Of a stretch of DNA of 64,000 nucleotides, positions 1 through 7,328 are shown piece after piece (the first letter of the stretch is position 1; each line of letters begins with the position of its first letter). Made by a program: the position numbers and the translations under genes. The stretch is taken from the NCBI RefSeq assembly GCF_020012125.1, contig NZ_JAIFAG010000001.1:806001-870000 (forward strand). Reading direction: 5' to 3'. Under the pieces are notes generated by a model that searched no databases, was not told the origin of the DNA, and saw only the letters and a list, made by a program, of their open reading frames with translations. The DNA comes from Hymenobacter psoromatis (GTDB lineage Bacteria > Bacteroidota > Bacteroidia > Cytophagales > Hymenobacteraceae).

Positions 1-485
1 AACTCGGCAAACACCCGTTCCAACTCGAACGTATCGTGCTGGTTACCGGCCTGGGGCGTGGCCACAGCCAGCGGCAGGCCCTGGTTGTCGGCCAGGAACA
101 GGGCGTTGGTGGTGCGGCCCGCCTTGCGGCCTTGGTAGCCGATAGCGGCCCCGCCATTCTTGGCCAGCGTATGGCTGCCATCGAGTTGGACGCTGGATAA
201 GTCGAGGCGGCGTCGATGCAGGCGCAAGCTGGTGAGCCACAGATTTTTCCAGGCTCCTTGCTTGCCCCAGGCGTTAAAGTGGTAGTACACCCCCTGCCAG
301 CTTAATGGCGGCCCCGTGAACAGGCTTCTGACGGGCAGCCACCGCCACTGGCAGCCAGTTTTGAGCTTGTAGCAGATGGCTCCAACGACCTCGGCCGGGT
401 CAGCAGCCGGCCGCCGGCCACCCGTGCGGGTGGGCAAATGAGGCAGTATCCAGCGGATAATCATATCTTTGGTCAGGACTTCCAT
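1..485 (-). CDS. IS5-family transposase, N-terminal part (cut by window edge)
   Basis: Reading the minus strand from an ATG at 483-485 gives about 161 codons with no stop before the window edge. The N-terminal part (MEVLTKDMIIRWILPHLPTR onwards, then KTGCQWRWLP) matches the DUF4096-type N-terminal domain of IS5-family transposases. It is followed by LDGSHTLAKNGG, which carries the first DDE aspartate, and by GYQGRKAGRTTNALFLAD and AGNQHD, all typical of this family. The rest of the catalytic domain lies outside the window, so whether the element is intact cannot be judged. The upstream terminal inverted repeat should lie at about 490-580 but cannot be fixed without the other end. The element is read away from the abi-hsdS-hsdR genes and sits exactly where hsdM would be expected. 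Confidence 0.9.
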   Translation of the reverse strand, partial: MEVLTKDMIIRWILPHLPTRTGGRRPAADPAEVVGAICYKLKTGCQWRWLPVRSLFTGPPLSWQGVYYHFNAWGKQGAWKNLWLTSLRLHRRRLDLSSVQLDGSHTLAKNGGAAIGYQGRKAGRTTNALFLADNQGLPLAVATPQAGNQHDTFELERVFAE

Positions 486-585
486 GAAGGAGAGAAAGGA
501 GATGGGTCGCACCTCAAATTTCTCGCTTTTGTGGGAGTTTTTGCGTTTTGCTCGCCGCTACCTCCTTCCTAAACAGGTTCATTGT

Positions 586-614
586 GTAATCTGCGCGTAG
601 TTTCTCTGTAATCT
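586..614. repeat. 22-bp-spaced direct repeat upstream of the abi promoter
   Basis: GTAATCT occurs at 586-592 and again at 608-614, a spacing of 22 bp or about two helical turns. Each copy is followed by a similar CG-rich stretch. It lies just upstream of the promoter for abi-hsdS-hsdR and could be a pair of regulator half-sites. This is a pattern observation only; no regulator is identified. Confidence 0.3.
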
Positions 615-638
615 ACGTGCAAGTTTTGTGCAGGAAAA

Positions 639-669
639 TTGTAATTGCGTGTACGATGTTGTACCTTTG
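639..669 (+). promoter_or_regulatory. Bacteroidota-type promoter for abi-hsdS-hsdR
   Basis: TTG at 639-641, a 20-nt spacer and TACCTTTG at 662-669 match the Bacteroidota primary sigma-factor consensus (TTG, about 20 nt, TAnnTTTG). Transcription would start near 675, about 65 nt before the abi ATG. This would make abi the first gene of its transcript, independent of anything to the left of the IS element. Confidence 0.6.
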
Positions 670-741
670 TAACAACAGTACTCGCCACGCTTCCCTTCAG
701 AACAGCGTACCAGGGCGAGTCTTTTTTTTGCCCTATACCCA

Positions 742-1644
742 ATGATATACGGCAAACAGGCGCTCACCATCGCCGACCAAGTAGCGCTGCTTCAAGCCCG
801 TGGGCTGCACGTAGCCGACCCGGCCAGGGCTGCTAAGCAGCTGGAAACCATTAGCTACTACCGGCTAGCGGGCTACTGGTGGCCGATGCAGGACGACAAG
901 GTTAACCATACCTTCAAGCCGGGTAGCGACTTCGATACGGTTATCAGCCTCTACAATTTCGACCGCGAGCTGCGGCTGCTGGTATTCGATACCATTGAGC
1001 GTATCGAAATCGCGCTGCGGACTCGGCTCATCTACCTCTTCTCGCTAGGCCACTCGCCGTGGTGGTTTGAAGACCCGGCTCTGTTTAGAAACCTGGGGGC
1101 GCACAATCGCAACCTGTTGAAGATTGACGACGAGCTGGACCGCTCTAAAGACTCGTTTATCCAAGACCACTACCAGCGCTACACCACGGATGCCCGCCGG
1201 CCGCCGGCCTGGAAAACCTTAGAGGTACTGTCCCTCGGGCTGCTGTCGCGGCTATACGGCAACCTGCTGCCCGCGGTGCCCGAAACGGACCTGGTAGCGC
1301 GGCGCTTCCTGGTGTTCAACAAGACCTATTTAGCGCCGTGGCTGCAATGCATTACGGAGGTGCGCAATGTGTGTGCCCACCACTCGCGCCTCTGGAATCG
1401 CAACCTGACCACCGTGCCGCGGCTGCTGCCCAAGCCGCCCGCCTTCTTTGTGGTAGCCGCCCCGCGCCAGCCCAATAAGCTCTATACGGCCCTGATTGGC
1501 ATGAAATACCTGCTCCACAGTATCGACCCGGCCGCCGGCCTGCCGCAGCGCCTGCGCGACCTGCTGGCAAAATACCCCGCCGCTGACCCGGCCGCAATGG
1601 GCTTCCCCCAAAACTGGCACCAAGAACCATTATGGCAGAACTAG
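742..1644 (+). CDS. Abi_2 (AbiD/F-like) abortive infection protein
   Basis: This 300-residue protein has the features of the Abi_2 family (AbiD/AbiF type phage abortive infection proteins, now grouped with HEPN-fold RNases): ISYYRLAGYW near residue 37, YNFDRELRLLVFDTIERIEIALRTR at about 71-95, LEVLSLGLLSRLYGNLL in the middle, and EVRNVCAHHSRLW near 205-218. The R-x4-H motif in RNVCAH is the usual HEPN RNase active-site pattern. Full length is normal for the family. Family members stop phage growth by killing or arresting the infected cell, probably by cutting RNA. It is the first gene after the local promoter and its last 13 bp overlap the start of hsdS, so the two are probably co-translated. 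Its exact trigger cannot be read from the sequence. The similarity is strong and no key residue appears missing. Confidence 0.88.
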   Translation: MIYGKQALTIADQVALLQARGLHVADPARAAKQLETISYYRLAGYWWPMQDDKVNHTFKPGSDFDTVISLYNFDRELRLLVFDTIERIEIALRTRLIYLFSLGHSPWWFEDPALFRNLGAHNRNLLKIDDELDRSKDSFIQDHYQRYTTDARRPPAWKTLEVLSLGLLSRLYGNLLPAVPETDLVARRFLVFNKTYLAPWLQCITEVRNVCAHHSRLWNRNLTTVPRLLPKPPAFFVVAAPRQPNKLYTALIGMKYLLHSIDPAAGLPQRLRDLLAKYPAADPAAMGFPQNWHQEPLWQN

Positions 1645-3020
1645 TAGAACCGCAAGTGAGCCGCTATCCAGCCTATAAGCCGACTGGCGTAGAGTGGATG
1701 CCGGAAATCCCGGTAGGGTGGGAGGTTAAGAAGCTGAAGTTTGTAGCAACCATTAACCCAAGCAGAGATAGTTTAAAACTTGACGAAAGTGCTGAAGCAG
1801 TAGTCTTTCTGCCGATGGAGGCTGTGGGAGAAGATGGTAGCTTTCGGCAGGATACTTTCAAGGCTTTGGCTGACGTGCAAAGCGGTTACACCTATTTCGA
1901 GCAGAACGATGTCTTGTTGGCGAAAATCACGCCCTGCTTCGAGAATGGCAAAGCAACTGTCTTGACGAATTTGGTAACTCCTGTTGGGTTCGGCTCCACT
2001 GAGTTTCATGTGATTCGACCGAAGCATGATTTAACCATTTCCCGGTTTCTGTTCTATACGGTAAAGTCAGAGCTGTTTTTGAGATTAGGCGAAGGTGTAA
2101 TGGTCGGTTCAGCCGGCCAAAAGCGGGTGCCAACTGATTTTCTGACAGAGTTTCCTTTGCCTGTTCCTTCGATTGAAGAACAACGCGCCATTACTGCCTT
2201 CCTAGACGACAAAACCGCCCAGCTAGACCAGCTCATCACCCAGAAGCGGCAGATGCTGGAGCTGCTGCGGGAGGAGCGGGCCGCCCTCATCAACCACGCC
2301 GTGACCAAAGGCCTGGATGCCGCCGCGCCCCTGCGCGATTCGGGCGTGGAGTGGCTGGGGGAGGTGCCCGCATATTGGGAGGTGAAGCAGTTGAAGCATC
2401 TGCTGGTTAATCTGGAGCAAGGGTGGAGCCCGTCGTGTGAGAGTCGGCCAGCCGAACCAGAAGAATGGGGCGTTTTGAAAGTTGGCTGTGTAAATGGGCT
2501 GGATTTTGACCCAACAGAAAACAAGGCGCTTCCTTCGGAATTGACTCCACTACCCGAGTACGAAATCAACCCAGGGGATTTCCTGATTTCGAGAGCGAAT
2601 ACCAAAGAGCTAGTTGGCAGCGCCGTGGTAGTCGGAGAAGTAAGACCAAAGCTGCTACTCTGTGATAAGATATTCCGTTTGTTCTTTCGAGAAAACGCTA
2701 ACAAAGAGTATGTGTTGCTGATAATCAGCTCATGGTATGGCCGTTTTCAGATTCAGTCAGAATCTTCAGGTGCTAGCAGTTCAATGCAGAATATCAGCCA
2801 GGAGTTTCTAAAGAACATGCTGATACTATTGCCTAGCCGGCATGAGCAGCAAACCATTGTCGACCACGTTGCGGAGCAGACAAGCCGCATTCTGGAAACT
2901 GCCGATACCATCAACCAGGAAATAGCTCTGCTGCAAGAGTACCGCGCCGCCCTCATCGCCGAGGCCGTAACCGGGCAGCTCGATGTGCGGCACTATACCC
3001 CGGCGGCGGTTCTTAGGTAA
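1632..3020 (+). CDS. hsdS: Type I restriction-modification specificity subunit HsdS
   Basis: This 462-residue protein has two target-recognition domains, each opened by a similar phrase (GVEWMPEIPVGWEVKKLK near residue 17 and GVEWLGEVPAYWEVKQLK near 238). Each is closed by a helical conserved region (EEQRAITAFLDDKTAQLDQL near 185 and HEQQTIVDHVAEQTSRIL near 405). Each half would read one part of a bipartite DNA target and bring HsdM and HsdR together. The two recognition segments (about 1735-2170 and 2400-2830) are clearly AT-richer than the conserved helices, the usual mosaic left by domain swapping. The start overlaps abi by 13 bp. No hsdM gene is present in the window, so whether the subunit is functional depends on an HsdM encoded elsewhere. 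Confidence 0.93.
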   Translation: MAELVEPQVSRYPAYKPTGVEWMPEIPVGWEVKKLKFVATINPSRDSLKLDESAEAVVFLPMEAVGEDGSFRQDTFKALADVQSGYTYFEQNDVLLAKITPCFENGKATVLTNLVTPVGFGSTEFHVIRPKHDLTISRFLFYTVKSELFLRLGEGVMVGSAGQKRVPTDFLTEFPLPVPSIEEQRAITAFLDDKTAQLDQLITQKRQMLELLREERAALINHAVTKGLDAAAPLRDSGVEWLGEVPAYWEVKQLKHLLVNLEQGWSPSCESRPAEPEEWGVLKVGCVNGLDFDPTENKALPSELTPLPEYEINPGDFLISRANTKELVGSAVVVGEVRPKLLLCDKIFRLFFRENANKEYVLLIISSWYGRFQIQSESSGASSSMQNISQEFLKNMLILLPSRHEQQTIVDHVAEQTSRILETADTINQEIALLQEYRAALIAEAVTGQLDVRHYTPAAVLR

Positions 3021-3114
3021 CCGTCAGGTAACAAAACGGGGTTTTAGCCTCGCGGCATCGGCCATTGGAGGCTCCTAGGCCACTTTTCTTATGTATGCCT
3101 TAGGTAACCGTCAT
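3012..3114 (+). repeat. 15-bp direct repeat flanking the hsdS-hsdR spacer
   Basis: CTTAGGTAACCGTCA occurs at 3012-3026, where it contains the hsdS stop codon, and again exactly at 3100-3114, 88 bp downstream and 51 bp before the hsdR start. The exact repeat brackets most of the 144-bp gap between the genes. It may mark a past insertion, deletion or duplication. Confidence 0.6.
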
Positions 3115-3164
3115 GGGCAGCCGGTTGGCTGCTAGTTTTACGCCTCGCTACCCGTCCTACCCCC

Positions 3165-6161
3165 ATGCCCGCCGCCATCCACACCGAGAAAGCGTTTGAA
3201 GAAGCCCTGGAGCACCACCTCACCACGCAGGGCGGCTACGCGGCTGTAGCGGCGGCCACTTACGACGCGGCCACAGCGCTCTTCCCGGCCGAGGTGCTGA
3301 CATTTATCCAAGCCACGCAGCCCCAAGCCTGGGCTAAGACAGAGAAGGCACACGGCCCGCAGGCCGCCGCCAAGTTCTTGCAGCGGCTGGGCAAGGAACT
3401 GGAGCTGCGCGGCCCGCTCGACGTGCTGCGCAACGGCATCACCGACCTGGGCGTGAAGTACCACCTGGCCTATTTCCGGCCCGAAACCGACCTCAACCCC
3501 GACACCGAGCGCCTCTACGGCCTTAACCGCCTGGGCCTGACCCGCCAGCTCTACTACAGCCAGCTGAACAAGAAGTCGCTTGACGTGGTGCTGAGCCTCA
3601 ATGGCATCCCGCTGGCCACGATGGAGCTGAAAAACCCCCTCACCGGCCAGACGGCGGACCACGCCAAAAAGCAATACCAGCACGACCGCGACCCGCTGGA
3701 GCTGCTGTTTCAGTTTCGCCGTCGCACCCTGGTCCACTTCGCCGTGGACCCCGACGAGGTGTACATGACCACCCGCCTGGCCGGCCCCAAAACGCGCTTC
3801 CTACCCTTCAACCGGGGCCACCACCACGGCGCGGGCAACCCGCCCAACCCGCACGGCTACCGCACCGCCTACCTCTGGGAGGAGGTGCTGAGCCGCACCT
3901 CGTTCCTCGACATCGTGGGCCGCTACCTGCACGTGCAAACCGAAAAGGTGAAAACGCCCGATGGGAAAATCCTGGAAAAGCACAGCCTCATTTTCCCGCG
4001 CTACCACCAGCTCGATGCCGTGCGCCGCCTCAGCGGGCACGCCCAGCAGCACGGGGCTGGCTACAACTACCTGATTCAGCACTCGGCCGGCAGCGGCAAG
4101 AGCAACAGTATTGCCTGGCTGGCTTACCGCCTGAGCTGCCTGCATAACGCGGCCGCCAACCGGGTCTTCGATTCGGTTATCGTCATCACCGACCGCCGCG
4201 TGCTCGACCAGCAGCTCCAGGACACCATCTTCCAGTTTGAGCACAAGCAGGGCGTGGTGCAGAAAGTGGAGAAAGACAGCGCCCAGCTGGCCGCCGCCCT
4301 GCAAGCCGGCACCAACATCATCATCACCACGCTCCAGAAGTTTCCCTTCGTGGTGGCGAAGGTGGCCGACCTGCCCCAGCGCCGCTACGCCGTGGTAGTA
4401 GACGAGGCCCACAGCAGCCAAAGCGGCGAGGGCGTAACCAAGATGAAGCAGGTGCTCACCGGCCGCACCCTGGCGCAAGCCGCCCAGGACGAAGCCGATA
4501 GCCCGGCCGAGGACACCGCTGAAGACAATATCCGGCGCGTAATGGAGGCCCGCGGCCAGCAGCCCAACCTGAGCTTTTTCGCCTTCACGGCCACGCCCAA
4601 GCCCAAAACGCTCCAGGTATTCGGCCAGCCCAACGCCGAGGGCCAGCATGAGCCGTTCCATCTCTACAGCATGCGCCAGGCCATCGAGGAGGGCTTCATC
4701 TTGGACGTGCTGCGCAACTACACCACCTACGATACCTACTACCGCGTCAGCAAGGCCATCACCGACGACCCCGAGTTGAACAAGAAGAAGGCCGCCAGCG
4801 CCATTGGCCGCTTCGTGAGCCTGCACCCCCATAACCTGGCCCAGAAAACGGAAGTGATAGTGGAGCACTACCGCCAAGTGGTGCGCCACAAAATCGGTGG
4901 CAAGGCCAAGGCGATGGTGGTAACCGGCTCGCGCTTGCACGCCGTGCGCTATAAGCAGGAGTTTGACCGCTACCTCAAGCAGCAGGGCTACACCGACATG
5001 AAAACGCTGGTGGCCTTTTCGGGCAAAGTGGTAGACGAGCATGACTTCGAATACACGGAGCCCAAGATGAACGGTGGCATCAGCGAAAAGGCCCTGCCCG
5101 AAGCCTTCGCCAGCGACGACTACCAGGTGCTGCTGGTGGCCGACAAGTACCAGACCGGCTTCGACCAGCCCCTGCTGCACACCATGTACGTCGACAAAAA
5201 GCTGAGCGGCGTGAAGGCCGTGCAGACCCTCTCGCGTCTCAACCGCACCGCCCCCGGCAAGGAAGACACTTTCGTGCTCGACTTCGCCAACGACCTCGAT
5301 ACCATCCTGGAGTCCTTCCAGCCCTACTACGAGGCCACCTACCTGCGCGAAAGCCCCGACCCCAACCTGCTCTACGACCTCAAGGCCCGCCTGGATCAGC
5401 GCAACGTTATCTACACCGAAGAGGTAGAGGCGTTTGGCCAGGTGTTCTTCAAATCAGCCAACGCCCTCACGCCCACCGACCAGGGCAAGCTCAACAGCTT
5501 CCTCGACCCCGCCGTGCAGCGCTACAAGTACCTGGTCGATGCCGAGGTCAAGGACGATTTCAAGCACACGCTCACCAGCTTCGTGCGCCTCTACGCCTAC
5601 CTCTCGCAGGTGATGCCCTTCACCGATGCCGACCTGGAAAAGCTGTTCGCCTACGGCCGCCTGCTCCTCACCAAGCTGCCCCCCAGCCGCGACGCCGACA
5701 GCTTCGTGCTCAACGACGAAGTAGCCCTGGAGTACTACCGCCTGCAAAAAGTCGGCACCACCCACCTGGCCCCCGAGAAAGACCAGAACGGCCAGCTCGA
5801 CCCCGCCAGCGAAGCCGGCCTGCGCCACGCTAAGGAGGAGAAGGACCGCCTATCCGCCATCATCCACGTCCTGAACGAGCGCTTCGGCACCGAGTTCGAC
5901 GCGACCGACCGTCTCCTCTTCGACCAGATAGAACAAGACCTGGTGGCCAACCCCATGCTCAGCAAGCAGGCCCAGCAAAACACCCTCGAAAACTTCAAAT
6001 TCGGTTTCGACGACAACTTCTGGCAGCAAGTGCTGGAGCGCCGCGACCAGAACGAGGAGATGTTCAACCGCCTCTTCGCCGACAAGGACTTCGGCGGCAT
6101 GGTACAGGAGTGGATGCTCAAGCGCGTATACGAGACGTTGCGGCGGGGTGGGGAGGCATAG
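3165..6161 (+). CDS. hsdR: Type I restriction endonuclease subunit HsdR
   Basis: This 998-residue motor and nuclease subunit of a type I restriction enzyme cuts unmethylated DNA after ATP-driven translocation. The N-terminal PD-(D/E)xK nuclease is visible as D140 in LDVVLSLNG followed by E154-L-K156. The SF2 helicase part shows Walker A HSAGSGKS at about 306-313, DEAH at 413-416, and FTATP at about 473-477. The long helical C-terminus is complete, and the length is normal for the family. It follows hsdS in the same direction after a 144-bp gap. Its DNA is GC-rich like the chromosome, unlike the primase region to its right. Restriction needs HsdM, which is missing here. Confidence 0.95.
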   Translation: MPAAIHTEKAFEEALEHHLTTQGGYAAVAAATYDAATALFPAEVLTFIQATQPQAWAKTEKAHGPQAAAKFLQRLGKELELRGPLDVLRNGITDLGVKYHLAYFRPETDLNPDTERLYGLNRLGLTRQLYYSQLNKKSLDVVLSLNGIPLATMELKNPLTGQTADHAKKQYQHDRDPLELLFQFRRRTLVHFAVDPDEVYMTTRLAGPKTRFLPFNRGHHHGAGNPPNPHGYRTAYLWEEVLSRTSFLDIVGRYLHVQTEKVKTPDGKILEKHSLIFPRYHQLDAVRRLSGHAQQHGAGYNYLIQHSAGSGKSNSIAWLAYRLSCLHNAAANRVFDSVIVITDRRVLDQQLQDTIFQFEHKQGVVQKVEKDSAQLAAALQAGTNIIITTLQKFPFVVAKVADLPQRRYAVVVDEAHSSQSGEGVTKMKQVLTGRTLAQAAQDEADSPAEDTAEDNIRRVMEARGQQPNLSFFAFTATPKPKTLQVFGQPNAEGQHEPFHLYSMRQAIEEGFILDVLRNYTTYDTYYRVSKAITDDPELNKKKAASAIGRFVSLHPHNLAQKTEVIVEHYRQVVRHKIGGKAKAMVVTGSRLHAVRYKQEFDRYLKQQGYTDMKTLVAFSGKVVDEHDFEYTEPKMNGGISEKALPEAFASDDYQVLLVADKYQTGFDQPLLHTMYVDKKLSGVKAVQTLSRLNRTAPGKEDTFVLDFANDLDTILESFQPYYEATYLRESPDPNLLYDLKARLDQRNVIYTEEVEAFGQVFFKSANALTPTDQGKLNSFLDPAVQRYKYLVDAEVKDDFKHTLTSFVRLYAYLSQVMPFTDADLEKLFAYGRLLLTKLPPSRDADSFVLNDEVALEYYRLQKVGTTHLAPEKDQNGQLDPASEAGLRHAKEEKDRLSAIIHVLNERFGTEFDATDRLLFDQIEQDLVANPMLSKQAQQNTLENFKFGFDDNFWQQVLERRDQNEEMFNRLFADKDFGGMVQEWMLKRVYETLRRGGEA

Positions 6162-6169
6162 TGGGGTAG

Positions 6170-7204
6170 CTATAACTCCTTCTCATCCCAGCTAGGTGGG
6201 TATCCCACCCACTCCCGCAGTAGCACATCTGCTAAGTCAAGCCCTTGCTCATCTACTGCCTTCTTTTCCAGCAAATCAGATACCTGAATGGTAAAGCCCA
6301 ATTTGCTCAAGGCAGCCGCTTTGGCCTGCCAGTGGTTGTAGCCGCCAACATCGGGCCACAACACGATGCGACGCCCCCGTAGTGGTTCAAGCCGTTCGGC
6401 AGTTAGATTACCTAATCCCAAAGTAGCCATCCAGATGAATTGCGGAAAATATACGCTCGCAATAATCATTGCCTTAGGACTTTCCACTATTGCTATCGGA
6501 TAGGAGGCAGGGGCTGTGGCTAACTGAAACAGCCCATACAAATGAGCACAGTTGCCTTTGCTACTATTATATTCAATCAACCAGTCTGGCAAAGCACTTT
6601 TGCTGTTTCGCAGACGGTGAGTCATCGCCGTATGCACCCATCTGGTACGACGTTCAGGAGCCTTAACAGTGCGGCCGCTTTCATCAAATTGTACTACCTG
6701 GCCAGCGCGTACGCGCCCGCGCTCATCTATCAGCCAGAACACACAAGCATCAGGCCAGTACCTGGATGTGCCCACGTGAAACTTGCGCAGCAATTCCTGC
6801 TCCGTATCGCAGCCAAAATGTTGTTGTAGTAGCTTAGCAAACGCGTTATCCTCATACCTACGCATCGACTGTTGATAAACGGACTGTGGTATGCACACAG
6901 TCTTGATGGGGGCCGGTCGCACATGGCGAGGAATTGATGGAATGCCGGGCGAGCGCGATTTGCCGAGCTTTCGTTCCAGATATAATTGTGTGGCAAAGCT
7001 GATGCCGCTTGCTCCGATATGGTATGGACTCACGAAATAGTTGCAACTCACTTTGTGGTTGCACTTGCCATAGCGCTCAGGCTGTAGTTCTCCTGTGTGG
7101 GTATCCACGTAGCGCGAGTAGCAGTGTGGCCGCTCGCAGCCCGGGCAAATACCATGTGATTTGCGCCCAGTGTAAGGCACGAATTCGTAGCGGTATCGTT
7201 TCAT
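6170..7204 (-). CDS. DUF6371 / Toprim-type primase-like protein
   Basis: This 344-residue protein starts with a cysteine-rich zinc-ribbon-like segment (GICPGCERPHCYSRYVDTHT, then GKCNHKVSCNYF), as in DUF6371 (PG0870-related) proteins of Bacteroidota mobile elements. The C-terminal half carries a Toprim-like fold: IVESPKAMIIASVYFP supplies the conserved glutamate, and GRRIVLWPDVGGYNHW the acidic metal-binding region. Such proteins are thought to act as primases in replication of plasmids and integrated elements. It is the last gene of the leftward operon, 124 bp after the helicase gene, with a large inverted repeat between them. The exact biochemical activity is inferred from the fold only. 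Confidence 0.8.
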   Translation of the reverse strand: MKRYRYEFVPYTGRKSHGICPGCERPHCYSRYVDTHTGELQPERYGKCNHKVSCNYFVSPYHIGASGISFATQLYLERKLGKSRSPGIPSIPRHVRPAPIKTVCIPQSVYQQSMRRYEDNAFAKLLQQHFGCDTEQELLRKFHVGTSRYWPDACVFWLIDERGRVRAGQVVQFDESGRTVKAPERRTRWVHTAMTHRLRNSKSALPDWLIEYNSSKGNCAHLYGLFQLATAPASYPIAIVESPKAMIIASVYFPQFIWMATLGLGNLTAERLEPLRGRRIVLWPDVGGYNHWQAKAAALSKLGFTIQVSDLLEKKAVDEQGLDLADVLLREWVGYPPSWDEKEL

Positions 7205-7230
7205 AGGTGTGGAAAAAAGATGTTTTTAGA

Positions 7231-7310
7231 CCAGCACTTTTAGCACTTTCGACACTGAAACAAGCTTGGCAGCCACCATCCAAAAGTGTCAGAAGTGCTA
7301 AAGGTGCTGG
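7231..7310. repeat. 26-bp imperfect inverted repeat made of AGCACTT units (candidate origin)
   Basis: The left arm at 7231-7256 and the right arm at 7285-7310 are reverse complements with only about three mismatches, separated by 28 bp. Each arm contains the heptamer AGCACTT or a close variant twice in tandem, giving four units in total. It sits between the P4-type helicase gene and the primase gene. Phage P4 and related replicons use short iterons bound by the helicase/primase as origins, so an origin is an attractive reading. A transcript hairpin or attenuator is the main alternative, but no T-run directly follows on the minus strand. Confidence 0.5.
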
Positions 7311-7328
7311 CCCAAAAAGATTGGTTTT

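Noticed and set aside
490..580. Terminal inverted repeat of the IS5-type element
   Set aside because: One end only is in the window, so no repeat or target duplication could be matched.
3801..5180. 459-residue open frame on the minus strand opposite hsdR
   Set aside because: It is a shadow of the hsdR reading frame. The protein is low in complexity and has no recognisable domain.
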